A stretch of 64,000 bases of DNA from Paractinoplanes brasiliensis (GTDB taxonomy: Bacteria; Actinomycetota; Actinomycetes; Mycobacteriales; Micromonosporaceae). Location: contig NZ_SNWR01000001.1 in NCBI RefSeq assembly GCF_004362215.1, forward strand, positions 6,740,001-6,804,000. Reading direction: 5' to 3'. The translations under genes and the position numbers were made by a program. Numbering within the stretch: position 1 is the stretch's first letter; every line of letters starts with the position of its first letter. This document shows positions 1 to 8,568 of the stretch, piece by piece. The notes beneath the pieces are model-generated. The model did not search any database. It had not been told where the DNA came from and saw only the letters and a program-made list of their open reading frames with translations.

Positions 1-1172
1 ACGTCGTCGTCGAAGAACAACTCCAGCCCCGCGCCGTCGGAGGAGCCGAGCCGGGCTGTCCGAGTCGAACCGGCCAACCGACCGCCGGCCTGCCACTCGG
101 TCACCATCAGTTGCGGGCGGGGGGCGTCCGGATCCCGGACGTAGACAGCCTGCGGGGTGAGAGCACGGTGGGCGAGACGCCGGCTGTGTGCGTACGCGAT
201 GATCTCCGCCAGATCGCCCACCAGATGCAACCGCTGGGCCATCGTCATGGTCGCGTCGTGTTGCAGCAGCCACTGGTCGAGACGTACCGAAGCGGGGTCG
301 TGGTTGAAGATCACTGCCGGGCCGAACGAGTGGTCGGCCAGGTCGAGCGCCTGTGAGACACCGGGGTGCTGGATGCCCTGCAGCAGCCGGAACTCGCGCT
401 CGGCGGCCCGCCGGATGACCGGCACGTCCTCGGCCGCCGCCCGGCTGGTCAGGTAGAACCGCACCCGGCGGGTGACGCTCTGGTCGATGACGTGTTTGGC
501 GAGGAAATCCTGCCAGCCGATGCCTTCGGCGAACGGCTTCGCGAACAGCAGCAACTGGCCGATCTTGCGGTCCGCGACCGACGGTCGGATCTTCGCGGCC
601 CGGACCAGGTCGACGATCTGCCGGCCACGCTGGGCGTCGATCGTCTGCCCGGAGCGTGGGCGCTCCATCAGCAGTTCACGCAGGCTGGGTAGCCCGGACG
701 TGGAATGGCCGTCGAGGCCGTAGACGTGCTGGGCGCCGATCGGGTCGAGGCGGGAGCGCATGTCGCGGGCATGCAGGAAGACCGCAGCACCGACGTACGG
801 CGTCTGATGTTCCTTGTTCTGCTGGCGCGCGTAGTAGCGGATCAGGCTGGCCAGCCGCTTGGCCTTCCGATTGGCCAGGATGAGCGGGTTGTCCCACGGC
901 TCGAGGCGACGACCGGGCATCCGACGGACCCATTGGGTACCACCGCCCTCGATCTCGCCCTGCCAGTGCTTCAGCTCGATGACGTAGAGCGCGCTGCGGG
1001 TCAGGACCAGGGTGTCGATCTCGTTGAGCGAGCCGTCGGTGCCGGTGAACTCGACGTTCGCCCAGACGTGGAACGGCTCCTGATCGGGCAGATAGGAGGC
1101 CAGCTCGCGGAGGCCGTCCTTCTCCCACTCGTATCCGCTGGGGTTGATCTCCTCCCAGCGTGGCGAGTCCAT
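1..1172 (-). CDS. NERD domain / protein-kinase-like protein, PglW type (partial, 3' end beyond window)
   Basis: The gene starts at an ATG at 1172 and runs off the left edge, so about 390 N-terminal residues are visible. The first 90 residues form a NERD nuclease-related domain (FTGTDGSLNEIDTLV, then VIELKHWQGE). A protein-kinase-like region follows, with a catalytic-loop equivalent reading HRALTPQAVYV; the usual HRD aspartate is Ala and the DFG position reads TEW, so kinase activity is doubtful or atypical. NERD followed by a kinase-like domain is the N-terminal layout of PglW in BREX type 2 (phage growth limitation) and of related defence kinases such as MAD6. The downstream part that would separate these is outside the window. 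It reads away from the neighbouring GNAT gene. The family call is fairly safe; the exact defence system is inference. Confidence 0.75.
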   Translation of the reverse strand, partial: MDSPRWEEINPSGYEWEKDGLRELASYLPDQEPFHVWANVEFTGTDGSLNEIDTLVLTRSALYVIELKHWQGEIEGGGTQWVRRMPGRRLEPWDNPLILANRKAKRLASLIRYYARQQNKEHQTPYVGAAVFLHARDMRSRLDPIGAQHVYGLDGHSTSGLPSLRELLMERPRSGQTIDAQRGRQIVDLVRAAKIRPSVADRKIGQLLLFAKPFAEGIGWQDFLAKHVIDQSVTRRVRFYLTSRAAAEDVPVIRRAAEREFRLLQGIQHPGVSQALDLADHSFGPAVIFNHDPASVRLDQWLLQHDATMTMAQRLHLVGDLAEIIAYAHSRRLAHRALTPQAVYVRDPDAPRPQLMVTEWQAGGRLAGSTRTARLGSSDGAGLELFFDDD

Positions 1173-1474
1173 TCGCACCCCAGCCCCCAACCCCCTGGCG
1201 ACGCGGAACCACGACGTCATGCCAAACGAAGTCCACAGGAGACAATGATCGGCATGGCTGCGGTAGCGGGTAACGGTAGCGGTACTCACGGTCGCTGCAC
1301 TACCGTTTCAGTCCGTCTTCGTAAGAACCGTTTGGTTCCCTCGACACGCTGATCGTCTGATTCGTCCCTGCTCAAGAGCGGTTGAGTGGCGTCGTGGCGC
1401 CCGTGGGTCGTGACGGTGGGCCTGGCGAGATCCTCCGGACCGATGCTGTGGAGTAGCGCCCGGGCCGCAGGTTC
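1173..1474. other. Intergenic region upstream of the PglW-like gene, with an inverted repeat
   Basis: No convincing gene. The stretch holds an 8-bp perfect inverted repeat, AACGGTAG at 1272-1279 and CTACCGTT at 1300-1307, separated by 20 bases. It lies about 100 bp upstream of the PglW-like start, where an operator or a 5'-UTR stem could sit. It also contains the region just past the stop codon of the GNAT gene. Confidence 0.4.
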
Positions 1475-2101
1475 TCAGGAAGCCTGCGGTGTCGTAGTCG
1501 GCACTCGACGCATTGGGTAGAGCGGTGGCCCGGCAGGAAGGCGGAGCACCGGCTGCGGCCGGTAGCCGTGCCGGGTGTAGAGGCGTCGGTTTCGTAGTCC
1601 GGTTGCTTCCAGATAAGCCGCTGCCCCGGTCTCGTCGAGTTGATCGTGGCGATGTCGTAGCAGAGCGCTGCCGACTCCGCGTCGCTGCAGGTCCGGATGC
1701 ACGGCCAGGAAGGCGAGGTAGAGGTGTGGCGGGTCGTAAGGATGGTGGTCGTGCATGGCTTGGTCGAGGGCGGCGAACCGAGGCTGGAATCGGCCGGTGA
1801 GGTCCGCGAGTCGCTGTGAGTAGTCCGGCAGTTCCGGGAGCGGTTCGCCGTCGATGGCATACCAGATGGCGACGGCGGTGGCGTCCTCATTCATTTCCAC
1901 CTGCCCGTGGGTGAGGGCGTGTTCGACGTGCAGGGCGAAGTAGTGCGGGTAGATGCGGGCGCGGGTGTCGAGGTGTGGGATGAGCCAGTCGGCGAGGTCG
2001 CCGTGCAGGAACGCCTCGGCCAGTAGTTCGCTGACTGTCTGCTGGTCGGCGGGGGTTGGGGTGCGGATAGCCGGGTGCGGGTGGGTGTGCATGGCGGTCA
2101 T
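1475..2101 (-). CDS. GNAT family N-acetyltransferase
   Basis: Predicted 208-residue acetyltransferase. The C-terminal half carries the acetyl-CoA-binding motif (LAFLAVHPDLQRRGVGSALL, the Q/R-x-x-G-x-G/A signature) followed by AYLEATGLRNRRLYTRHGY, as in GNAT enzymes that modify small molecules. The substrate cannot be read from sequence. The ATG at 2101 overlaps the stop of the permease gene by 4 bases (ATGA), so the two are translationally coupled. As the last gene of the GPP34-permease-GNAT operon it may modify or detoxify what the permease transports. That role is inference. Confidence 0.85.
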   Translation of the reverse strand: MTAMHTHPHPAIRTPTPADQQTVSELLAEAFLHGDLADWLIPHLDTRARIYPHYFALHVEHALTHGQVEMNEDATAVAIWYAIDGEPLPELPDYSQRLADLTGRFQPRFAALDQAMHDHHPYDPPHLYLAFLAVHPDLQRRGVGSALLRHRHDQLDETGAAAYLEATGLRNRRLYTRHGYRPQPVLRLPAGPPLYPMRRVPTTTPQAS

Positions 2102-3594
2102 CGCCCGACCCATGTGGGTGGGCGTAGGTCGATGGTGGCGCTGTTGGCGCCGCGGCCGATCGCTGCGTACGCCTGCGGTCGAATGTTCTTGAGGATCAGC
2201 GCCCAGACGATGCCGGCGGCCGCGGCGACGGCGTAGGTGGCGGGTAGTTGCCAGCTCAGGTTGGAGGTGGGGTCGACGCCGAGCAGGGTGGGGAACTCGT
2301 CGAGCGTCACGATCACCACCAGGGCCAGTCCGATGGCTGCGGTGAACGGTGCGAGCAGGGTGCGGCCGGGGCCGAGGTGGTCGCGGTTGCCGGGTTGGGT
2401 GAAGTAGACGGCGACGGCCATGGAGGTGGCGGTCATGAGGAGCAGGACGCCGAGGCCGCCGAGGACGGTGAGCCAGAAGAAGAGCCGGACGATCGGGTCC
2501 CAGCCGGCGATGGTGTAGACGGCCAGCACGATCGCCGCGAGACCTGTCTGCACGAGTGATCCGGTCAGCGGTGCTCGGGAGCGGGGGCTGGTACGGCCGA
2601 GGATCGCGGGGAGGACGCCTTCGCGGCCGAGGGCGAAGAAGTAGCGGGCGGCGGTGTTGTGGAAGGCCAGCAGGGCGGCGAACAGGCTGGTCACGAACAG
2701 CAGGTGACCGAGATCCACGACCGTCTGTCCGAGATAAGGCGCGACGAGGGTGAAGATCAGTTCGGTGCCTTCGGTACGGGCCTGGTCGACGATGTGGGTG
2801 GGTCCGGTGGCGATGGACATGGCCCAGGCGCAGAAGGCGTAGAGCAGGCCGATGATGGTCAGGGCGAGATAGGTGGCGCGGGCGACGGTGGTGTGGGGGT
2901 CTTTGGATTCCTCGCTGAACACGGCGGTGCCTTCGAAGCCGACGAACCCGGCGATGGCCACGGCGAGGGCTGCGCCGATTCCGGCGGTGAGGATGTTGCC
3001 CGGTGCAAGGGTGGTGAACGAGATGCCGCCGTCTACGGGGTGGGTGACGTGGACGGCGGCGAAGATGACCGCGACGGCGATCTCGGCGATCAGCAGGATG
3101 GCTAGGATGCGGCTGTTGAGGTCGATGCGGCGTACGCCGAGCAGCCCGACGATCGCCCACGCCGTGTAGGCGCACAGCCACCACGGCAGGTCCAGGCCAG
3201 CGCGGGTGTCGAGGAACTGGGCGAGGACGGCACCGAAGCCGCCGTAGAGGCCGATCTGCATCGTGTTGTAGGCCAGCAGGGCGACGAACGCCGCGCCGAC
3301 GCCGGCGGGCTTGCCGAGGCCGTGGGTGATGTAGGTGTAGAAGGCGCCGGCGTTGAGCACGCGCCGGGACATTGTCACGTAGCCGACGGAGAACAGGGCG
3401 AGCAGGAGGGCGACGAGCACGTACGCGATCGGGATGCCGGTGATCCCGGTGACGGCGAACCCGGTGGTCGCGCCGCCCGCGACGACGGTCAGCGGCGCGG
3501 CGGCGGCCATCACGGTGAACACCAGCGGCCACACGCCGAGGCGGCTGCGCGCCAGGGTGGCGCTGACCGTGTCGGCGGAATGCTGGGCAGGCAT
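2098..3594 (-). CDS. APC family amino acid permease
   Basis: A 498-residue polytopic membrane protein with about 12 to 14 hydrophobic segments. The start of TM1 (GVWPLVFTVMAAAAPLTVVAGG) matches the G-rich unwound helix that binds the amino-acid backbone in APC transporters, and GFVGFEGTAVFSEESKDP in the TM6 region is characteristic of the family. The ATG at 3594 has a purine-rich ribosome site (AAGGGA) upstream. The gene sits 31 bp after the GPP34 gene and overlaps the GNAT gene by 4 bases, so it is the middle of a three-gene unit. The substrate is unknown. Accessory APC permeases next to acetyltransferases may move amino acids or amino-acid-like natural products. Confidence 0.88.
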   Translation of the reverse strand: MPAQHSADTVSATLARSRLGVWPLVFTVMAAAAPLTVVAGGATTGFAVTGITGIPIAYVLVALLLALFSVGYVTMSRRVLNAGAFYTYITHGLGKPAGVGAAFVALLAYNTMQIGLYGGFGAVLAQFLDTRAGLDLPWWLCAYTAWAIVGLLGVRRIDLNSRILAILLIAEIAVAVIFAAVHVTHPVDGGISFTTLAPGNILTAGIGAALAVAIAGFVGFEGTAVFSEESKDPHTTVARATYLALTIIGLLYAFCAWAMSIATGPTHIVDQARTEGTELIFTLVAPYLGQTVVDLGHLLFVTSLFAALLAFHNTAARYFFALGREGVLPAILGRTSPRSRAPLTGSLVQTGLAAIVLAVYTIAGWDPIVRLFFWLTVLGGLGVLLLMTATSMAVAVYFTQPGNRDHLGPGRTLLAPFTAAIGLALVVIVTLDEFPTLLGVDPTSNLSWQLPATYAVAAAAGIVWALILKNIRPQAYAAIGRGANSATIDLRPPTWVGR

Positions 3595-3625
3595 ACGAGA
3601 GTCCCTTCGAAGCGGGTCGGATGGG

Positions 3626-4351
3626 TTAGCGGCGGGTGATGATCGCGTCGCCGACGGCGGCCTCGGTGTGGGCCAGCAGCTCCCGGACCGGGGCGGGAGC
3701 GGTGGTGACGGCGGCGCGGAGCCCTGTTTCGATGTCAGCTGCGTGGCCGAGCAGCACCGTCCGGTACAGATCGGTGGCGAGGACCAGGCCACCGAGGACG
3801 GTGTCGAACCCGTCCAGCGGTTGGCCTTTCTTCAGACGGCCAGAGAGGCGTGCCCAGGGCCAGGCGGCGGTGTTCATGTCGGTCGGTACGTAGCGCACCC
3901 GCCGCCCGAGCAGTCGTCGCTCGGTCCTCTTGCGCAGGTGTCCTGCCCGGCTGAGCCGGTCGGCGACATCGTGATGCGCGGTCCGGGCGAGGTAGGCCAG
4001 CCAGGTCCGTACCGGTAGGGCCGCTCGTTCGGCAGCCAGTCGATCCAGGACCGTGTGCGCGAGCGCGTCGATCGGCGGCTCCGCGTCCACGATGATCACC
4101 TGCCCGCCCGGCAACGCAAGGCGGCGTGCCAGCACCAGCTCGGCCAGCAGCGCGGCCGCCAGACCCAGGCCGGTGACGTGCTCGTCGAGCAGCGGCCGGC
4201 CGTCGTGGTCGCGGTGGGCGAGCCGGAACAGGTCGTCAGCGACCAGCGGCCAGGTCGGCCGTCGCGGACCTGCTTGCCACGATCCAGCCACGGCATGCCG
4301 GCCCCGAGCCGACGTGAAACTGCTGGTGTCGGTGGTGTCGATGTTCGACAT
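3626..4351 (-). CDS. GPP34 family phosphoprotein (GOLPH3/Vps74-like)
   Basis: A 241-residue protein with the GPP34 signature near the N-terminus (DDLFRLAHRDHDGRPLLDEH then GLGLAAALLAELVLARRL) and an Arg-rich central segment (RKRTERRLLGRRVRYVPTD). In eukaryotes GOLPH3/Vps74 binds phosphatidylinositol-4-phosphate. Actinobacteria carry many copies of unknown role, often next to transporters or regulators. The ATG at 4351 was chosen because a GGGGACC ribosome site precedes it and the GPP34 homology begins soon after. It is the first gene of the operon with the permease and GNAT genes, and is transcribed divergently from the XRE regulator. Confidence 0.82.
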   Translation of the reverse strand: MSNIDTTDTSSFTSARGRHAVAGSWQAGPRRPTWPLVADDLFRLAHRDHDGRPLLDEHVTGLGLAAALLAELVLARRLALPGGQVIIVDAEPPIDALAHTVLDRLAAERAALPVRTWLAYLARTAHHDVADRLSRAGHLRKRTERRLLGRRVRYVPTDMNTAAWPWARLSGRLKKGQPLDGFDTVLGGLVLATDLYRTVLLGHAADIETGLRAAVTTAPAPVRELLAHTEAAVGDAIITRR

Positions 4352-4860
4352 GAACGGGTCCCCGTCTACCGCTGCGGATGGCCGCTGGCGAGTTCCAGAA
4401 AGTGGGGTGTCGTGGTGTGCACGGCTTGCCTCCTCGGGGGTCGTGATGGCGGGGGTGCAGCCCCGAGACGCGAGGTGACAGCGGATGCCCGGCGTGTACG
4501 GGGGCCAACGCGGCATCACCCGCCACCTGCGTCTCGGGGCCTTACCAGTGCGCCGCTGACCAGCCGGGACGTCTTCGGGTGACGTCGGTGATCACGGCGG
4601 CGCGCATCGACGATCCCGTGCCGCCGGTACGGCCGGAAGGACCATGCTGGGGGTGCACCGCGGACCCCACCACGCGGCGGCCGACCGGCTTCGGAAGCGT
4701 CGATGGGGTGTCGCCCGATGGTGCGACCTCACCGTGGGTGCCCATCATGGGTGAACCGGCCCGGCATCGTTGAGATCATCGAATTTCGATGCCACGCTGG
4801 GTTGATGCCCTGTCCTACAGGGCGTACGCATCACGCATGGTGACGGCGGGAGGGGTGCCG
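4352..4860. promoter_or_regulatory. Divergent intergenic region between the GPP34 operon and the XRE regulator
   Basis: About 500 bp with no supported gene. It must hold the promoters for the leftward GPP34-permease-GNAT operon and the rightward regulator. A short open frame at 4579-4773 has no ribosome site and no recognisable domain, so it is not called. No clear operator palindrome was seen. Confidence 0.35.
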
Positions 4861-6138
4861 GTGCGCGTCGAGATCGACCCGGACTGGTGGGTGTCGGGTT
4901 CCTGGGAAGGCCGACCGATCCGCGACTTCCTGGAGCGGCGCGATGTCACGGCCATCTTCCGGTTTCTGCACGCCCGCGGGGTCTCGTACGGCGCGATCGG
5001 CGGGCTGGTCGGTATCTCCCCGAATCGGGCTGCCGAGATCGCCAGGAACCTACGGCAGGTCACCGCGTACGAGGTCCTCGAACGCGTCGCCGTCGGCCTG
5101 CGCATCCCCCGAGCCGTCATGGGCCTGGGTCACGAACCCACCCCGGCTGTTCCCGCCGAGCCCGACGCTCATGCTAGCGGCCTCGCAGCGCTGCGCGCCC
5201 AGTTGGACGAGACGCTGGCGTCCTCGACGGTGACGGCGAATCAGCTGGAGATGATCGAAGAGGCGACCCATGATCACGTCCGGGGCTATCTGTCGTCCCC
5301 GCCGTTGACGGTGCTTCGGGACATCGCCGCCGAGTGTGCTGAAGTCCTCACCCTGTCGCGGCGGCGGCAACCCGCCGCGGTCCAGGCCAGGCTGTCGGCT
5401 GCCGCAGCGTTGCTGGCGGCTTTGTCCGCCGATGCACTGCTCCGGTTGGGTGACGCCACCCATGCCCGGCTCTGGTACCGCACGGCGGCCGTGGCCTCCG
5501 ACGACAGCGGCCAGCCCCGGCTGCGGGTGCTGGTCCGGACGCATGCCGCGATGCTGCCTTACTACTTCGGCGACCCGCGGCAGACCGTCGCCCTGGCCGA
5601 ACAGGCGCTCGCGCTGTCCACGACGCCATGCCCGCTGACCGCTCTGGCCGCGGCTGCCCGTGCTCGGGCACTGGCCCGCATCGGCGCCACCGAGCAGGCG
5701 AAGACCGCGATGGTGCAGGCACGTCACCTGTTCGACCAAGCCGGCGAGACCGACACCCACGCGGCCTTCGAGTTCCCGGCGCGAAGACTGCTGTTCTACC
5801 TGTCTGGGACCGCCGCCTGGGCGGGTGACCTGCCAGCCGCCTACCGCCTCCAGGACGAGGCGCTCACGTTGTACCGGGCCAGCCCGGTTCCGGCGATCGA
5901 TCCAGCACTCATCCAAATGGACCGATCGATGTGCCTGGCCCGTGAGCACCGGACCGGCGAAGCAGCTGCCGTGGCCCGCGAGGCTGTCGCGTGTCTGCCC
6001 GAGCCGCAGCGCACCGAGATCGTCCTGTCCCGGGCGCGTGATGTCGTCGCGGTCGTCCCCGCCGATCAGCGGCAGGGCTCTGTCGCCGAGTTGGATGACT
6101 ACCTCCGCGAGTGCGGGCGGCGGGCGGCTCTACCCTGA
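4861..6138 (+). CDS. XRE-type HTH regulator with TPR-like C-terminal region
   Basis: A 425-residue protein. Residues about 20-85 hold a helix-turn-helix (ARGVSYGAIGGLVGISPNRA then EVLERVAVGLRIP), the layout of actinobacterial XRE regulators. The rest is alpha-helical with repeated A-x-x-x-A patterns (ALAAAARARALARIGATEQA) resembling tetratricopeptide repeats, which in this class sense a partner or small molecule. GTG at 4861 was preferred because GGGAGGGG lies 6 bases upstream; an ATG at 4789 is also in frame. An APH-like phosphotransferase follows 39 bp later, probably in the same transcript. Targets are unknown; the divergent GPP34 operon is one candidate. Confidence 0.8.
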   Translation: MRVEIDPDWWVSGSWEGRPIRDFLERRDVTAIFRFLHARGVSYGAIGGLVGISPNRAAEIARNLRQVTAYEVLERVAVGLRIPRAVMGLGHEPTPAVPAEPDAHASGLAALRAQLDETLASSTVTANQLEMIEEATHDHVRGYLSSPPLTVLRDIAAECAEVLTLSRRRQPAAVQARLSAAAALLAALSADALLRLGDATHARLWYRTAAVASDDSGQPRLRVLVRTHAAMLPYYFGDPRQTVALAEQALALSTTPCPLTALAAAARARALARIGATEQAKTAMVQARHLFDQAGETDTHAAFEFPARRLLFYLSGTAAWAGDLPAAYRLQDEALTLYRASPVPAIDPALIQMDRSMCLAREHRTGEAAAVAREAVACLPEPQRTEIVLSRARDVVAVVPADQRQGSVAELDDYLRECGRRAALP

Positions 6139-6177
6139 GTCGGGTAAGGACACCGCCCCCGGCCGTCAGGAGCGTCC

Positions 6178-7053
6178 ATGTTCGTCGAGGAACGGACCCG
6201 ACCGGTACTCGACAAGGTCTGCAGCCTCATCGACCGCGCCCCTGATCAAGCAGTTCTACTGCGGCACCACACGAACGCGGTGTACGCCGTGAGCGACGTG
6301 GTGGTCAAGATCTCGCCGTCGGCGGTCCCGCTCGATCGGGTACGGCGCGTTGTCGATCTCGTGGAATGGCTGCAGGACCAGGACTTTCCGACCGTCCCGC
6401 TGCATCCCGCAGTCCAGCAGCCGCTGCACGTCGACGGGTACCCGGTCACCGTGTGGCGACGCCTCGACGCCTCCGCCGTGCGGCCGATCACCACTGCGGA
6501 ACTCGGTCTCCTGCTTCGCAGCCTGCACGCCCTGCCCCTGCCGCCGGCAGGCGTGCCGACCGCTCTCGATCCAGTCGCGGGAGTACGCCGTTCGGTCGAT
6601 GCCTCCGCGATCCTCGGCGACGACGATCGCGAGCTGTTGGTTCGTCGCCTCGAGGATCTCGCGCCGGTCTGGGAGACGGCTATGCCGTTCGGTAGTGGCC
6701 TGATCCAGTCCGACCCGCAGGTCCGTAACGCGCTGCGGCGCGATGACGGCACTCCCGTGCTGGCCGACTGGGACAGCGCTTCCACCGGACCTCGCATGTG
6801 GGACATCGCCACGGTGGCGGTGCACTGCCGCCGGTTCGGCAGCCACGACTTCGGCGACTTCGTCACCGCGTACGGACGCGACCCTCGCGATTGGGACCAC
6901 TTCGAGGACCTCTGCCTGCTCCGTGAGCTCCAGATGATCGCCACCAACGCCCGCAAGTCAGCGCCCGGCAGCCCCGCCGCCCTCGAAGTCCACCATCGCA
7001 TCAACGGCCTCCGCGAGGACCTGCAGGAACTGACTGCCTGGAGCATCCTGTAA
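6178..7053 (+). CDS. Aminoglycoside phosphotransferase (APH)-fold protein
   Basis: A 291-residue protein of the APH/choline-kinase fold. The N-lobe contains VVVKISPSAV, where the Lys would be the ATP-binding lysine. The C-lobe Brenner motif reads QSDPQVRNAL and the metal-binding motif LADWDSASTGP. The family's usual HGD is changed to QSD, but the catalytic Asp, the Asn and the DWD are kept, so phosphotransfer is plausible. The substrate is unknown. An ATG at 6178 follows a CAGGAG ribosome site. Pairs of a TPR-type XRE regulator and an APH-fold protein recur in actinobacteria; whether this one confers resistance cannot be told. Confidence 0.8.
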   Translation: MFVEERTRPVLDKVCSLIDRAPDQAVLLRHHTNAVYAVSDVVVKISPSAVPLDRVRRVVDLVEWLQDQDFPTVPLHPAVQQPLHVDGYPVTVWRRLDASAVRPITTAELGLLLRSLHALPLPPAGVPTALDPVAGVRRSVDASAILGDDDRELLVRRLEDLAPVWETAMPFGSGLIQSDPQVRNALRRDDGTPVLADWDSASTGPRMWDIATVAVHCRRFGSHDFGDFVTAYGRDPRDWDHFEDLCLLRELQMIATNARKSAPGSPAALEVHHRINGLREDLQELTAWSIL

Positions 7054-7067
7054 TCCGACGTAGCGGG

Positions 7068-7724
7068 GTGCCCGGAGCCGCCCGTAACCCGGTGGCCGCC
7101 GGGCTGTTGATCGGCCACGATCTCGTGGTGACCAGCTTTCCCGCGCAAGCCCGTTGTGTCCGCGATGCGCAAATCCCAGTACAGCGGAGACTCTATGCGT
7201 TGCGCGAGTGTGCCCTGCACTGCTCTCCCTACGGCTTCCGGGCGACCTGGCATCATCTCGTGGTCTTCGCTGGCATCCCTCGGCACCTCGACACCGATCC
7301 GGAATCCCTCGTTCGGGCGGTTCTGGAGTTGGAGCAGGCACGTCAGGTAGTGCTGCCGCGCGCTGCGGCCTACGCGCGACAGCGACGTCAGGAGAAGTCT
7401 GCCGGCTTGCGTGTTCCCCGGTCAGTCGTCCCGTGGAACTCATGGGGCTGGTCCGGGATCGCCTACTGCCCGGATCCTGTGCATCATCCGACTGGTCCGC
7501 TCGCGGCAGTGGTTCGCCGCGTTCTCGACGGTTTCGCCTCCGGAGAGGACGCGGTTTGCCGGGCATGCGGCACCGAACGCCGCCGGCCAGGTCGCCCCTG
7601 CCCGACGTGTGGCGTCCACCCGGACGGCCCAAGCTCACGATGGCGGACGGCACACGCGGCAGAGACCTGGTATCGCATCTGGCGCCGGGATCTGCCAGCG
7701 GGCTTCGCCCGAGAAGGGCAGTGA
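7068..7724 (+). CDS. Hypothetical protein with C-terminal CxxC zinc-ribbon-like motif
   Basis: A 218-residue open frame with no family I recognise. Near the C-terminus it has two CxxC pairs (CRACGTERRRPGRPCPTC), a spacing typical of a small zinc ribbon, and an Arg/Trp-rich tail. The start is uncertain: GTG at 7068 is the longest option, and later GTGs around 7126 are possible. It follows the phosphotransferase gene by 14 bp, which suggests the same transcript. Other frames in this region are also open, so this is only moderately supported. Confidence 0.45.
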   Translation: MPGAARNPVAAGLLIGHDLVVTSFPAQARCVRDAQIPVQRRLYALRECALHCSPYGFRATWHHLVVFAGIPRHLDTDPESLVRAVLELEQARQVVLPRAAAYARQRRQEKSAGLRVPRSVVPWNSWGWSGIAYCPDPVHHPTGPLAAVVRRVLDGFASGEDAVCRACGTERRRPGRPCPTCGVHPDGPSSRWRTAHAAETWYRIWRRDLPAGFAREGQ

Positions 7725-7761
7725 TCTGCGGTACGGCGTGAGCGTCGTCCAACAGTGCGGT

Positions 7762-8545
7762 TCAGTTCACGAGAACCATGCTGTTCTCCTTCAGGTGCCG
7801 GAGGGAACGGGTTCCTGGGATGGTGAGCAGGGCCGGGGATCGCTGAAGCAGCTGGCGGAGAATGTCGTGGGCTCGCGTGGCGCAATCGCTCTCAGACGAC
7901 CAAGTAAGTTCTGCGCCTGCCCGGAATGGCTGGTGGGCGATGTAGGCGATCCCGTGCCGCTCAGCGTATGCGAGGGCGGGCAGGGTCATCGGTGTCGGCG
8001 GTGTGCTGGTTCTGCACGGCGGCGACGGTGGTGTAGCGGAGCGCCTGGTCGATCTGGTCGGCGGTGACCTTGGAGAGGCCGAGGTGGCGGATCTTGCCTT
8101 CCTGGCGGAGGTCATCAAGGACACCGAGCTGCTCGGCCAGGGGGACGGCCGGGTCGATGCGGTGCAGGTAATACAGATCGATGCGGTCGAGGGCGAGGCG
8201 GCGGAGGCTGAGCTCGACGCATTGGCGCAGGTATTCGGGTCGCCCGCACGGTATCCACTGGTTGGGGCCGGACCGCAGCATGCCGCCCTTGGTAGCGATG
8301 ACCAGGTGGTCCGGGTAGGGGTGTAGAGCCTGACGGATGAGTTCCTCGACGGTGTGGGGTCCGTAAGCGTCGGCGGTGTCGAGGTGGTCGATGCCGAGAT
8401 CGTGGACGGCGTGGCGCAGGATCCGGAGTGCGTTGCGGATGTCGGTGGGTGGTCCCCAGTGTCCGGGTCCGGTGAGTTGCATGGTGCCGTAGCCGATGCG
8501 GCGCACGGGCATGTCGCCGCCGATGGTGACGGTGGAGGGACCCAT
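7762..8545 (-). pseudogene. Aldo/keto reductase, frameshifted near its C-terminus
   Basis: Translation from the ATG at 8545 (ribosome site GAGAGGAG upstream) gives an aldo/keto reductase: RRIGYGTMQLTG at the start, the catalytic Asp/Tyr region HLDTADAYGPH, VIATKGG and IDLYYLHRIDP. After AAVQNQHTADTDD near 8000 this frame leaves the family pattern and stops at 7961. The following family blocks, YAERHGIAYIAHQPF and SPALLTIPGTRSLRHLKEN, continue in another frame down to 7762. The join also lacks part of the expected region. This is either a decayed gene or a sequencing indel. It follows the exonuclease gene by 23 bp and is the last member of the nucleotide-modification operon. Confidence 0.75.
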
Positions 8546-8568
8546 CGGGCGGTCTCCTCTCGGCGGGG

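Noticed and set aside
4579..4773. A 64-codon plus-strand frame in the GPP34/XRE gap
   Set aside because: No ribosome site and no recognisable sequence; probably chance.
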